This document shows, in pieces, positions 27,482 through 37,238 of a DNA stretch of 41,777 bases. A program made the position numbers and the translations under genes. Source of the DNA: an uncultured Methanobrevibacter sp. (GTDB lineage Archaea > Methanobacteriota > Methanobacteria > Methanobacteriales > Methanobacteriaceae); contig OMVX01000020.1 in the NCBI GenBank assembly GCA_900314605.1, forward strand, positions 1-41,777, in the 5' to 3' direction. The first letter of the stretch is position 1, and each line of letters opens with the position of its first letter. Below the pieces are notes generated by a model. It saw only the letters and a program-made list of their open reading frames with translations. It did not search any database and was not told the origin of the DNA.

Positions 27482-28660
27482 TTAATTATTTATTTTAGAG
27501 AAAATATCATCTAATGCTTGAACCATAGTATCAACATTTTCTTCCGTAATAATTAATGCTGGAGCAAGTCTTAAAACCTTACCTGCAGTACAGTTGATTA
27601 AAATTCCTTTCTCTCTCATTTTATCAACAATATCTCCACCATCCATACTAAGTTCTATACCTATTAATAGACCTAAACCTCTTACATCAGAAATAAGATC
27701 ATATTTTTCTTTAAGTCCATTTAATTTATCTATAGTATATTGGCCCATTTTTTTAGTATTTTCAATTAAATGGTCTTCTGCAATAATATCAAGTACGGTG
27801 TTTGCAGCTGCACATGCAAGGGGATTACCTCCAAAAGTAGAACCATGGTCCCCTGGTTCAAAACCAACAGCAACTTTATCAGTTGCAAGAGTAGCACCTA
27901 TAGGGAAACCTCCTCCTAAACCTTTTGCAAGAGACATAATATCAGGTTTAATTCCATATTGTTCATATGCAAAAAGACTTCCACATCTACCTATTCCAGT
28001 TTGAACCTCATCAATAATTAAAAGAATATCATTATCATGGCATAATTTTTCAACCCCTTTCATATACTCTTTATCAGCTACATTAATTCCACCTTCACCC
28101 TGAACAACTTCTAACATAATTGCACAAGTATCCGCACTTATAGCCTCTTTCATTGCTTTAATATCATTATAGGGCACATATTTAAATCCAGGAGGAACTG
28201 GTTTAAAAGGTTTAGAGAATTTTTCCTGACCTGTAGCTGTAACAGTTAACATGGTTCTTCCATGAAATGATTCTAAAGCTGTTATTATTTCACCTTTACC
28301 TGTATATTTTCTTGCAAGTTTTATTGCAGCTTCATTTGCCTCAGCACCACTGTTTGAGAAAAATACTTTATTAAAGTCTGAAAGATTTGCTAATTTTTCT
28401 GCAAGCTCAACAGCAGGAATATTATAGTAAATATTTGAACAGTGCATAAGTTTTTCAGCTTGTTTTTGTATTGTGCTAACAACCTTTGTGTTAGTTTGAC
28501 CGACATTATTTACAGCAATTCCAGCAAAAAAATCTAAGTATTCATTACCTTCAATATCATAAACTTTAACTCCATGAGCATGGTCAATTACTATTGGTTG
28601 TCTTCCATAAGTATTAAGAAGAAATTTATCATAATTATTAATAACTTGATTAGATTTCAT
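27482..28660 (-). CDS. argD: Acetylornithine aminotransferase
   Basis: A class III PLP aminotransferase of arginine synthesis, which may also serve the succinyl-diaminopimelate step of lysine synthesis. 392 residues. The PLP lysine is Lys246 in SLAKGLGGGFPIGA. DEVQTGIGRCGSLFA carries the PLP-binding Asp, and SNSGAEANEAAIKLAR near 100 binds the cofactor phosphate. The ribosome site GGTGAT lies three bases before the ATG. It stands alone upstream of lysA-dapF on the same strand, and is divergent from the cyclophilin gene. Confidence 0.93.
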   Translation of the reverse strand: MKSNQVINNYDKFLLNTYGRQPIVIDHAHGVKVYDIEGNEYLDFFAGIAVNNVGQTNTKVVSTIQKQAEKLMHCSNIYYNIPAVELAEKLANLSDFNKVFFSNSGAEANEAAIKLARKYTGKGEIITALESFHGRTMLTVTATGQEKFSKPFKPVPPGFKYVPYNDIKAMKEAISADTCAIMLEVVQGEGGINVADKEYMKGVEKLCHDNDILLIIDEVQTGIGRCGSLFAYEQYGIKPDIMSLAKGLGGGFPIGATLATDKVAVGFEPGDHGSTFGGNPLACAAANTVLDIIAEDHLIENTKKMGQYTIDKLNGLKEKYDLISDVRGLGLLIGIELSMDGGDIVDKMREKGILINCTAGKVLRLAPALIITEENVDTMVQALDDIFSKINN

Positions 28661-28900
28661 AAAATCACCTAGATAAATAATAAATAAAAAAATTTTAAAT
28701 TAAATAATAAAATTTCCATAACAATCTCTATTAAGTATGATAAGGATTTAATATAAGTAATTTAAAAAAAAATAATAGAGATAATATACTATTTGTTTTA
28801 TTATAAATATAAATAAATAATAATATAAGTATTATTACTTTTATATTTAAAATAAAAATTAGAATAATTATTATATAATTATTCATTAAAATGTGATAAT

Positions 28901-29329
28901 ATGAAAAAAGCAAGAATTGAAACTGAAAAAGGGGATATTGTTTTAGAATTATTCCCTAATGAAGCTCCTGGTACTGTAGCTAATTTTGAAAAATTAGCAA
29001 ATAGTGGATTTTATGATGGTTTAACTTTCCATAGAGTAATACCTGACTTTGTTATTCAAGGTGGATGTCCAAATGGAAATGGTACAGGAGGACCGGGTTA
29101 TACTATTAAATGTGAAACAGAAGGAAACCCTCACAAACATGGTACCGGTGCACTATCCATGGCACATGCAGGTAAAGATACTGGTGGAAGCCAATTCTTT
29201 ATTACCCACAGTCCACAACCTCATTTAGACGGAGTACATACTGTATTTGGTCAAGTAATTGAAGGTATGGATGTTGTAAATGCAATTAATCCTGGAGATA
29301 AAATGATTAAAGTAACTGTTACAGGTTAA
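28901..29329 (+). CDS. Cyclophilin-type peptidyl-prolyl isomerase
   Basis: Catalyses proline cis-trans isomerisation during protein folding. At 142 residues it is a compact single-domain cyclophilin without signal peptide, so cytoplasmic. The catalytic Arg45 is in [13 protein letters not shown], and [15 protein letters not shown] and [11 protein letters not shown] complete the active site. Such short cyclophilins are common in bacteria and patchy in archaea, so ancient transfer is possible. GTGAT is three bases before the ATG. A T-rich tract follows the stop. Confidence 0.95.
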   Translation: MKKARIETEKGDIVLELFPNEAPGTVANFEKLANSGFYDGLTFHRVIPDFVIQGGCPNGNGTGGPGYTIKCETEGNPHKHGTGALSMAHAGKDTGGSQFFITHSPQPHLDGVHTVFGQVIEGMDVVNAINPGDKMIKVTVTG

Positions 29330-29538
29330 ATAATCATTTACTTTCTTTTAAATAACTTATTTTAATTAACTTTATTTTATTTTACTTTTTTATTTTTTCT
29401 TTATTAACAAAGTTTAATAATTAATTTTTTTCTTTTTTAACTAAATTTAAGAATTAATACTGTAAATCAATAATAGGAAACATAAAAATAAAGAGATTAT
29501 TAAATCCTATTACTGTTAATTATAAAAAAGATAAAAAA

Positions 29539-30519
29539 CTATTTTTTATTTAATTTATCAAATAAACCTGATGTACGTCCATAATTAAATAAGTATAACT
29601 GAACATAACCTGCATATTTACCAAAAGTATCCATTCCAAATTGACGAAGCTCTTTTATTGATATATCTTGATTATTATCAAAATACAAATATGAAACAAT
29701 TCTTTTTATCCAAACATCAGAAGGAAAAGCTTCTAAAAAACCAAATCCATAAAGTAAAATACAATCAGCTACTTTAGGTCCAACACCTTTAATTTTTTTT
29801 ATCTCATCATATGCCTCTTCATATGACATATTAAAAAGCTCATTATAATCATATTTAAAAGTAAATACTTCTGATGCATCTTTAATATATGGAACCCTAT
29901 ATCCAAATCCACAGGATTTAAGGTTATTGGTATAACATTCAATTTCCATTTCTCTACCTGATGCCTCATATTCTTCTAAATTATCTTTATATGCATCAAA
30001 TAGAATTTGAGAAGGTGGAAATTTATAAAATTTTCCTGATGGAAATTCAAATTCATCACCCCATATTTTTTTAAGGTCATTAATTGAATTAACCCATCGT
30101 TTAATTGAATTATTAGAAGAAGAAATAGAAGAAATAATCGCTTCAAATGGATCTGTAGCTCTAAACAATCTAAGACCTTTAGAAAAATCACATGAAGGGG
30201 ATAATTTTTCATCATCTTTTAAAAATTTATAAAATTTTTCCATATCAAAATTTAAATCATATATTTTAGATATTTCACTTTTAATGGATTTTTCTATTTT
30301 ATTTTTATTAACAACTGATTCATCAATATTTTTTGGAAGTTCATAATCAAGATTAAAAGAGTTAATATTATTTTGAGATGATTTTAAAAGTAAAGGAATC
30401 TGGTCTGAGATTATTACATTACAATAAGTATTAGTATCATTATTATATGTCCATGGCGGTTGTGATGTTTGACCAGATGATTGTGTAAGGTTTAAATCAA
30501 TTAAATTATTAAATTTCAT
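29539..30519 (-). CDS. 8-oxoguanine DNA glycosylase/lyase, Ogg1 type
   Basis: A bifunctional base-excision repair enzyme that removes 8-oxoguanine and cuts the abasic site. 326 residues: an N-terminal TBP-like domain (SGQTSQPPWTYNNDTNTYC near 15-33), then the HhH-GPD helical domain. The catalytic pair is Lys249 in KGVGPKVADCI and Asp268 in AFPSDVWIKR, numbers that happen to equal those of human OGG1. It starts 14 bp after hisF on the same strand and is probably co-transcribed, with no obvious functional link. The ribosome site is GGGGTATT. Confidence 0.93.
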   Translation of the reverse strand: MKFNNLIDLNLTQSSGQTSQPPWTYNNDTNTYCNVIISDQIPLLLKSSQNNINSFNLDYELPKNIDESVVNKNKIEKSIKSEISKIYDLNFDMEKFYKFLKDDEKLSPSCDFSKGLRLFRATDPFEAIISSISSSNNSIKRWVNSINDLKKIWGDEFEFPSGKFYKFPPSQILFDAYKDNLEEYEASGREMEIECYTNNLKSCGFGYRVPYIKDASEVFTFKYDYNELFNMSYEEAYDEIKKIKGVGPKVADCILLYGFGFLEAFPSDVWIKRIVSYLYFDNNQDISIKELRQFGMDTFGKYAGYVQLYLFNYGRTSGLFDKLNKK

Positions 30520-30533
30520 AGAATACCCCGTAA

Positions 30534-31379
30534 TTAAACTCTGACATTTATTCCATTATCTTTTAAATATTGTTTTACAACAGGAATAGGATATTCATTA
30601 AAATGAAAAATACTTGCTGCAAGTGCAGCACTAACATCTGTTTTAACAAAAGCCTCTTTAATATCATAAGGAGTACCTACACCCCCTGATGCGATAACTG
30701 GAATATCAACAGCATCATTAATAGCTTTAGTTAAATCTAAATCATATCCTCCTTTAGTCCCATCTCCATCCATGGAAGTTAAAAGAATTTCACCAGCACC
30801 ACGTTTTTCACATTCTATAGCCCAATCTATAGCATCCCTACCTGTAAATTCTCGTCCCCCATATATACTGCAATCAAACCAACAATAAGATTCTTCATCA
30901 GATAGTGGAGAATGTTCTATTTCAATAATATTTTTATCCTTAGCCGCATGAGGACTATTTACATAACGCCTTTTTGCATCAATACCTATAACACATGCTT
31001 GAGACCCTACAATTTTAGATGCTTCATTTATAAGATCAGGATTATGAATAGCGGATGTGTTAGTTGAACATTTATCTGCACCTGCATTAAGCATTTTAAT
31101 ATAATCATCAACTTTTCTGATTCCACCACCAACACATATTGGAATGAATACATTTTCGGTTAATCTTTCAATAACATCAGCCATAGTCTCTCTACGTTCA
31201 TGAGATGCAGTAATATCTAATATTACAATTTCATCTGCCCCATCTTCATAATATTTAGAAGCAAGTTCAACTGGATTTCCAGCATATTTAATTTCTTTAA
31301 ATTCTACACCTTTTACAACACGGCCTTCAGGAACTTGTAAATCACAATCTAAACAAGGAATAATTCTTTTAGTTAACAT
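30534..31379 (-). CDS. hisF: Imidazole glycerol phosphate synthase subunit HisF
   Basis: The cyclase subunit that uses ammonia from HisH to make imidazole glycerol phosphate and AICAR in histidine synthesis. 281 residues forming a TIM barrel. Catalytic Asp11 is in IIPCLDCD and the second aspartate is in GIDAKRR. ASGGVGT and [14 protein letters not shown] bind the phosphates. It is about 30 residues longer than bacterial HisF, because of an insertion around [20 protein letters not shown] before the YGGREFTG strand. No other his gene is nearby. ogg follows in the same operon. Confidence 0.95.
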   Translation of the reverse strand: MLTKRIIPCLDCDLQVPEGRVVKGVEFKEIKYAGNPVELASKYYEDGADEIVILDITASHERRETMADVIERLTENVFIPICVGGGIRKVDDYIKMLNAGADKCSTNTSAIHNPDLINEASKIVGSQACVIGIDAKRRYVNSPHAAKDKNIIEIEHSPLSDEESYCWFDCSIYGGREFTGRDAIDWAIECEKRGAGEILLTSMDGDGTKGGYDLDLTKAINDAVDIPVIASGGVGTPYDIKEAFVKTDVSAALAASIFHFNEYPIPVVKQYLKDNGINVRV

Positions 31380-31707
31380 AATATAAACCTTAAAATAATA
31401 TTTAGTTGAAACAATTTGAATAAATGAATAATATATGATTAATACTTAATAAAAATAATCATAATAAATTGAAATATTAATTATAGATATTATTTGGCAC
31501 TTTCAAAAACTTGTGTGATAACTTTTATTTCCATTTTTTTACCTTAGAAAAATTAAGGTTTAAAAAGTTCAAACATAAATATAGAGCTTTTTGCTTTTTT
31601 AGTAATATTTAAAATCAAAAATGTATATATTATTTTTTTAATTCTAAATTTGTCTAATAAAAAAAAAATTTATAAATTATAAAAGATAAAAAGTAGAATG
31701 TTAAATT
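31380..31707. other. Gap between hisF and tRNA-Arg(UCG)
   Basis: No gene. It holds the hisF promoter (minus strand), the second copy of a 20-bp dispersed repeat at 31493-31512, and TATA-like sequence at about 31669-31680 (TTTATAAATTATA), placed well for the tRNA. Confidence 0.4.
31493..31512 (+). repeat. 20-bp dispersed repeat, copy 2
   Basis: TTTGGCACTTTCAAAAACTT, one mismatch to 12612-12631, same orientation. It lies about 115 bp upstream of the minus-strand hisF start. Confidence 0.5.
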
Positions 31708-31781
31708 GGTCCTATGGTCTAGTCTGGAATGACGCAGGACTTCGGATCCTGAGACCGGGGGTTCAAATCCCCCTAGGTCCG
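31708..31781 (+). tRNA. tRNA-Arg (anticodon UCG)
   Basis: A 74-base cloverleaf. The anticodon stem CAGGA/TCCTG encloses loop CTTCGGA (anticodon TCG, reads CGA and probably other CGN), and the T arm is GGGGG-TTCAAAT-CCCCC. The acceptor GGTCCTA/TAGGTCC has a U-U mismatch at positions 3 and 70 (bases 31710 and 31778); all other acceptor pairs match. The discriminator is G; no CCA is encoded. Confidence 0.93.
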
Positions 31782-31835
31782 CTTTAAATTAATAATTATA
31801 TCTATTTTTTTATGAATTTTTATCAAGGTTAATAA

Positions 31836-33620
31836 TTATCTGATTTTTATATAATCATTTTCAACAATAGCTTCCTTAAAGAACCTTGGAATTAATGATT
31901 TATATAATGGACTTCTAAATAGCATTAAAATATCTTTATCCAAAATATAAGTAGTGCAACTATCATCCTCTGCTCTCATTCCCCTACCATAAGATTGCAT
32001 TATTGTCATGACAGTTTTATAAGCATACCAACGCTTGTCCTTTTTTTGTCGGAAATTTATTTGCATATCACCTAAATAAGGAAATGGTATTTTATAAATA
32101 ATCTGGAAACGACAATTATCATAAGGCAGATCTACACCTTCACTCATTGAAGGAGATACTAAAACAAGAGGATTCTTATCTTTTTCAAAGTGTTCTAAAA
32201 CCCTTTCTCTATTAAAAGAAGTGTGTGAAATAAGTCTTGAATTAGGAATATTCTGTGTAATAAATCTAGAATTTTGATAACTATGACTATGAATTAAACC
32301 TTTATCTCTTGAGTGTTTACGTAGAATATCATTAATAATAGGAATAGTTTTAGGAGCTGTATCTTTTATCCTATTTTTAGACATTTTACCAGCAAGTTTA
32401 AGTTCAATAGGTCTTTGCTCTTTAGGAAATGGACTATCAACACTGATATAATAAATTTCATTTTCCTTTAAACCTAACCATTTAGAAAACATTTTATAGG
32501 ACAATATAGTTGCAGACATAAAAATACATACATCAGCATATTTAAATAATAAATTTTTAGCATAATGATGAATTCTAAGAGGTTTAAATGAAACTCCTAA
32601 CTCATCAGCATCAATTACCCAATTTTTAGGTTCTGCATTAAGATATTTTACAATAGATTTTATTTTTTTTGTAGTTCTATCTATTTTGTCAACCTTATTT
32701 TTCTCTAAATTCTTTAAATCTAAATTATTATAAGCATCACTAATAGATTGTAATTCAAGGATCCAATCTTCAATTGAACCATCCTTTAGAGTTTCTTTTG
32801 AAATACGTTTATGAATGTCTTTTTCTAATTTTTGATTTGTTAATTTAAGCTCCAAATTCTTCATTATTTTATATTCGATATTGTGGGCCTCATCAAGAAT
32901 AAGTAAAGACCTTTTAGAAAAGTGTTTAACAAAATTAAGCTCCAAAAATGCATAATCATAATTCATAAGAGTAATTGGAGATTGGATTGCATTAGTTTTC
33001 TGTTGCCAATAATTACAATGGTTATCTGAATTAAAAAAGAAGGGTGCATCATTTGCTGTAGTAAATGCTTCAGTTGAACCTAAGGTAGGGTTTTTACCTA
33101 CTCCATATGGGCAAAAAAAATTAGTTTTATTTAGTGTTGTTTTACATAAACCCATATCACAGGTAACTTCAGCTCCCCCGTTTAAACATGAAAAATTAGC
33201 TCTACCTTTTACAAGAGGGAAATTAAATTCATCTGCATATTGGGACTGTAATTGTTTTGTCATTGTAAGAATATATGCAGAACCATACATTTTAGATAAT
33301 GTTGCAGCAATAGCAGATTTACCTGTTCCTGTACCTGCTTCTAAAATAATATATTTATATCCTTTACTAATGGCATTTTCTATTTCTTGTATGATTTCTA
33401 ATTGTCCTTCTCTAGGAATTTCAAATGGAAAATTATAAATAATATCTTCATGAATATGAGAATATTCTTTTTTTAATTCTTCAATTCTTTCATTATCTAT
33501 ACAGTTATCTTTAATTGAATAAACTTTTGGAATCTTATCTTTATTTTTATTTTGAAATTTCCCACAATTACAATTATCTTTTAACATTCCACAATTAGGA
33601 CAAAATAATGACTCTTCCAT
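31836..33620 (-). CDS. XPD/DinG-like Fe-S DNA helicase
   Basis: A superfamily 2 helicase with 5'-3' polarity expected. 594 residues. A small zinc-ribbon-like N-terminus (CPNCGMLKDNCNCG, 7-20), then PFEIPREGQLEII (Q-motif region), Walker A EAGTGTGKSA near 95-104, and a cysteine set for a 4Fe-4S cluster in FSCLNG, VTCDMGLC and FFCPYG (about 140-170). The DEAH box is in LLILDEAHNIEYK, and motif VI is SYGRGMRAEDD near 565. It probably acts in DNA repair. It has no ribosome site; a TATA-like element 25 bp upstream suggests a leaderless mRNA. Confidence 0.9.
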   Translation of the reverse strand: MEESLFCPNCGMLKDNCNCGKFQNKNKDKIPKVYSIKDNCIDNERIEELKKEYSHIHEDIIYNFPFEIPREGQLEIIQEIENAISKGYKYIILEAGTGTGKSAIAATLSKMYGSAYILTMTKQLQSQYADEFNFPLVKGRANFSCLNGGAEVTCDMGLCKTTLNKTNFFCPYGVGKNPTLGSTEAFTTANDAPFFFNSDNHCNYWQQKTNAIQSPITLMNYDYAFLELNFVKHFSKRSLLILDEAHNIEYKIMKNLELKLTNQKLEKDIHKRISKETLKDGSIEDWILELQSISDAYNNLDLKNLEKNKVDKIDRTTKKIKSIVKYLNAEPKNWVIDADELGVSFKPLRIHHYAKNLLFKYADVCIFMSATILSYKMFSKWLGLKENEIYYISVDSPFPKEQRPIELKLAGKMSKNRIKDTAPKTIPIINDILRKHSRDKGLIHSHSYQNSRFITQNIPNSRLISHTSFNRERVLEHFEKDKNPLVLVSPSMSEGVDLPYDNCRFQIIYKIPFPYLGDMQINFRQKKDKRWYAYKTVMTIMQSYGRGMRAEDDSCTTYILDKDILMLFRSPLYKSLIPRFFKEAIVENDYIKIR

Positions 33621-33865
33621 AAATTAATATTAGATAATATTTATTATAAATATTATGTTAGCATTTGAAAAGAAATAAAAAAAAAATCTTTAAAAATTAG
33701 AATTAATAAAGTTTATTTAATAAGAATATTTTACATTATTATATATAATGATAAAAATCATAAGGTTAAAAAAAATTGATTTTAAAGCTTAATACTAAGT
33801 TTTTTAAAAAAAAATTAAACTTATATAAATTTTAAAAAAAAATATAGAAACTAATAGGTGATATG

Positions 33866-34570
33866 ATGGGTAAAGGTAAGTTATATGGAATAGGAGTAGG
33901 TCCTGGAGATACAGAATTATTAACACTTAAAGCTGCAAAAATATTAGAAAAAGTTCCTGTAATCTGTGCACCACGTGCAGGTAATGAAAAAGAAAGTATT
34001 GCATTATCCATTGTTCAACCAATAATCGATAAAAGACCTGATAGAAAAAAAGTAATGATAGTAGCTCCAATATTTCCTATGAAAGAAGATGTTGAAAGCT
34101 TAAAAAGACATTGGATGGAAGCATCCCTAATAATAGCTGATTACCTTAATAGTGGAAGAGATGTGGCTTTTGTTACATTAGGAGACCCTTCAATATTTTC
34201 AACATTTACTTATGTTCAAAAAAATCTAGAGACGAACTATGAAATTGAAGTAGTACCAGGTATAACCTCATTTACAGCATGTGCTGCAAGAAATGGAAAA
34301 CCTTTAGTTGAAAAAGATGAAATATTAACTGTTGTTCCAAAAATAGATGATAGATTAAAAGATATTCTAAATCAGGGAGATTGTTTTGTAATTATGAAAG
34401 CTTCAAGAAACTCTAAAGAAGTTGAAAAAATTATTAAAAAAGATCCACGAGATAAAACTATCACTTCATTTCAAAATTGTACACAAGAAAATGAAAAAAT
34501 CATTGATGGCTTTTCAAAAGAAAAACCATATTTAACAACTACAATTGTTAAATTTAATGATGAAAAATAA
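33866..34570 (+). CDS. cbiL: Cobalt-precorrin-2 C20-methyltransferase
   Basis: SAM-dependent methylation at C20 in anaerobic cobamide (B12) synthesis, supplying the cofactor for methyl transfer in methanogenesis. 234 residues of the tetrapyrrole methylase fold: GIGVGPGDTELLTLKAA near the N-terminus, VTLGDPSIFSTFTYV near 95-110, and VVPGITSFTACAARNGKPL near 130, which is typical of CbiL/CobI. The start is ATG 33866, with GGTGAT three bases upstream; ATG 33863 is too close to that site. Another pathway gene (cbiH) lies 6 kb downstream, so the pathway is dispersed. Confidence 0.93.
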   Translation: MGKGKLYGIGVGPGDTELLTLKAAKILEKVPVICAPRAGNEKESIALSIVQPIIDKRPDRKKVMIVAPIFPMKEDVESLKRHWMEASLIIADYLNSGRDVAFVTLGDPSIFSTFTYVQKNLETNYEIEVVPGITSFTACAARNGKPLVEKDEILTVVPKIDDRLKDILNQGDCFVIMKASRNSKEVEKIIKKDPRDKTITSFQNCTQENEKIIDGFSKEKPYLTTTIVKFNDEK

Positions 34571-34758
34571 ATTTATTTATAATAAAAATTTAAAGCTTAA
34601 CTTTTTAGAATAAACAAACTAATTAAAAAAAAAAAAGTTTAATTCTTATTTTTTTAATATTTATTATTTTTTATAATAATGAAAAACCATGAAAGGTATA
34701 AGCTTATTTAAAAAAAATTAGATAATAAATAAATAAAATTAAAAATAAAAAGAGATAG

Positions 34759-35580
34759 TTATATATTAAGTGAAGAAACTAAGGTATATTCTTCATCTGT
34801 TGGTTCAATATCGAATATGCAACATTCATCACCCATAGTATAACATTTAATTTCAATAACATTAACCTTATGTTTAAAGTATGAGGAGAAAAGGGCTTCA
34901 AAAATTCCTGCATCTAAATAACATGCTGGTTTTCCAGTTTTTGGAAGAAGGCCACATTCAAAACAATCAACAGAAGTAATTTTATAAGTTTCTCCTATTT
35001 CTATACTTATTTTACCTAAACCTTTTTCTTTCCAAAAATCTTGGATATTTGCAAAGAACATGTTAAAATCTTCATCATAAAACTTATTAAATAAGGATAA
35101 TCCAATATTTACTCCAGTTTCTTTTAATATAGGGTCAATGTTTACCCCCTCTTGAATTAGAGTAGATCTTAATGTGTGGAATAAAAGATAAGAAAATTCA
35201 AAATCTTCACCTGAATCTATAATATTTTTAACTAAAAAATCAATTTTTCTCTCTTCAAGTTCTAAAGGTTCAGATGGTTTAACCTCTCCTAAAAATCTAG
35301 AATTAATATAGAAAACTTTTTTACGATTATCATTTGGATCAAATCTGTAATTAACTATTCCCTCTTCACGTAAAGATTTTAAATGAACTGAGATAGTAGA
35401 TTTAGACCGGCCTGTATTTTCAACAATTTCATTAAATTCCATATCACTATTTTTTAATAATTCTAAAATTGTTAATTTAACAGGACTTTTAACTACATTT
35501 ACACCAACACTATTATCATTTTTTGAAAATATTTGTACAGGTCTAGTTCTGTTTAATTTTTTATTTGAACCGCTTATCAT
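34759..35580 (-). CDS. MsvR-like V4R-domain transcriptional regulator
   Basis: 273 residues. An ArsR-type winged helix lies at about 28-95 (SPVKLTILELLKNSDMEFNEI, then TGRSKSTISVHLKSLREEGI as recognition helix). A linker follows, then a C-terminal V4R domain with Cys residues in DCFECGLLPKTGKPACYLDAG and CYTMGDECCIFDIEP. This architecture matches MsvR, a redox-sensing regulator of Methanobacteriales and Methanosarcinales. The cysteines fit a redox or metal sensor. The start is ATG 35580, three bases after GGGGAT. A palindrome upstream may be an autoregulatory site. Other V4R regulators are the alternative. Confidence 0.8.
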   Translation of the reverse strand: MISGSNKKLNRTRPVQIFSKNDNSVGVNVVKSPVKLTILELLKNSDMEFNEIVENTGRSKSTISVHLKSLREEGIVNYRFDPNDNRKKVFYINSRFLGEVKPSEPLELEERKIDFLVKNIIDSGEDFEFSYLLFHTLRSTLIQEGVNIDPILKETGVNIGLSLFNKFYDEDFNMFFANIQDFWKEKGLGKISIEIGETYKITSVDCFECGLLPKTGKPACYLDAGIFEALFSSYFKHKVNVIEIKCYTMGDECCIFDIEPTDEEYTLVSSLNI

Positions 35581-35612
35581 CAAATCCCCTAAAATTTACA
35601 AAATATAAAGTC

Positions 35613-35628
35613 ATATTATTGATAATAT
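35613..35628 (-). promoter_or_regulatory. Palindrome upstream of the V4R regulator gene
   Basis: ATATTAT-TG-ATAATAT, a perfect 7-bp inverted repeat with a 2-bp spacer, about 33 bp before the start codon. The position suits an operator at the promoter. In such A/T-rich DNA, chance palindromes are frequent. Confidence 0.3.
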
Positions 35629-36077
35629 TAATAAAATATCTACTAAAAGAAAATTATATATTTATTTTTAAAAAAGTTAAATTGTTTCAATATAGACAAA
35701 TAATGGATAATAAATAATAAAAAAATTATTAAATTATTCAAAGTCTTTATAAATAAATATATAATTTATAGTATAATATTCATTATATATAAATGGTTTG
35801 AATAAAACACGAATTGTTAGTAAAAAAAAATAAATATTAATAATAAAAATTCTATGAGATTACTAATTAAGTATAGGATATAAAAAAATTACTAAATTGT
35901 TTATAAAAATAAAAATAAATCTTATTTAATTAAAAAATCTATTATATAAAAATAAAGAAAAAAAGAAATGATATTAATAATTATTTAATAAAGAATTAAT
36001 TTTTAAAAATTCTTTTTCTTTAATACAATTACTAATCTATTATAAATAAATAATTAAAAATTAAAAAAAAATTTAAA
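35629..36077. other. Gap between the regulator and the S2P-type protease
   Basis: About 450 bp of A/T-rich DNA with no supportable gene. TATA-like stretches are abundant (for example 35746-35790), but none can be assigned beyond the regulator promoter. No MsvR-type TTCG/CGAA box pair was found. Confidence 0.4.
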
Positions 36078-37238
36078 CTATAATGAAGATATAATACTCA
36101 TAACTAAACTAAATACTATGATTATTGCTATAAAGCAAGTAAAGAAATCTGTAATTAGTTTAACATTTTCTTCTTTAAATTTATATGATAATACTTCTTT
36201 TAACATTAAACCTCCATCTAGAGGTTTCATAGGAAGAAGGTTAAATAATCCTACAGAAAGATTAATTATATAAATCCATTTTAAAAGATCTTCTAAGACC
36301 ATCCAGCCCCAAGGTAATACATCACCATAAGTTTTTTTAATATTTTCTTTAATTACTGTGTGCTGTTGAGCTTTAATACCCATATACCCTAAAGATTTAT
36401 TATTTGGATTTGTACCTAACTTAAATGTATATGTTCCAGTATTTGTCGAAATATGAGCTTTCGTATTAGGTTTTAAACTTAAAACAGCATCAGAATAGCT
36501 AGTTGCATTTTTAACTATATGATTATTTATTTGGTTAATTACCATTGATTCTTTTAAATGACCCTGAGCAGGAGTACCATCTAAAACTTGAACAATTTCA
36601 ACACCCTGAGAATCATATACAGCAGGATATGCTAAATTTCCTATACCTGCAAATAAAAGTAGTGCAATAATAGCTAAAATAATATTAGCCATAGACCCTG
36701 CACCATAAATTCTAAGTTTAGATTTTCTTGATGCTTTTTCTATTTGCTCTTCATCAGGTTCTACAAAAGCTCCAGGAAGTATAACAAATAGTAATACACC
36801 AATTGATTTAATATCAATACCTTCAACCCTTGCAAGAATTCCATGGGAAAATTCATGTACGACTATCAAAATTGCAAGTGCAATAATACCTGATAAAAAA
36901 GGTATAAAAATTGGAGAACCAGGAACCTCTACACCAGGTATAAGTATAGAAACTGTAGGAGTAGTAAATACTGTTGAAAGAGACTGAATTAAAAGACCAG
37001 TCATAAATATCATTGCTATAAAACATATAACAATACCTACATTCATATACCATCTCCAAAATTTAGGAGAGAAATTAGCAAGTTTATCAATAAATCCTCT
37101 AAATTTTTTAGTTTTTAACATTAAAAGTAAAGGAAAATCAAATTCAAGATTTTCAGAATCTTTATTATATGATTTATAAATAAATGCAATAGTCCATACA
37201 ATAAAAAACCCTATTACATAATACCATATACCATTCAC
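36078..37238 (-). CDS. Site-2 protease-like membrane metalloprotease (M50)
   Basis: Intramembrane zinc protease of 386 residues. An N-terminal helix (WYYVIGFFIVWTIAFI) is followed by helices near 65-95 and 110-130. The zinc site HEFSH is at 128-132 within a membrane segment. A PDZ-like domain fills about 205-285 (GVEIVQVLDGTPAQGHLKESMVINQINN). The second metal motif, NLLPMKPLDGG near 335, supplies the Asp ligand. A final helix ends the protein. The substrate is unknown, possibly a membrane-held regulator. The GTG start at 37238 is supported by GGGAT three bases upstream; the nearby ATG at 37234 is out of frame. Confidence 0.93.
   Translation of the reverse strand: MNGIWYYVIGFFIVWTIAFIYKSYNKDSENLEFDFPLLLMLKTKKFRGFIDKLANFSPKFWRWYMNVGIVICFIAMIFMTGLLIQSLSTVFTTPTVSILIPGVEVPGSPIFIPFLSGIIALAILIVVHEFSHGILARVEGIDIKSIGVLLFVILPGAFVEPDEEQIEKASRKSKLRIYGAGSMANIILAIIALLLFAGIGNLAYPAVYDSQGVEIVQVLDGTPAQGHLKESMVINQINNHIVKNATSYSDAVLSLKPNTKAHISTNTGTYTFKLGTNPNNKSLGYMGIKAQQHTVIKENIKKTYGDVLPWGWMVLEDLLKWIYIINLSVGLFNLLPMKPLDGGLMLKEVLSYKFKEENVKLITDFFTCFIAIIIVFSLVMSIISSL

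Noticed and set aside
28731-28913. 60-residue hydrophobic minus-strand frame
   Set aside because: Only Ile/Leu/Phe/Tyr codons from A/T-rich DNA, no ribosome site, and it overlaps the cyclophilin promoter and start.
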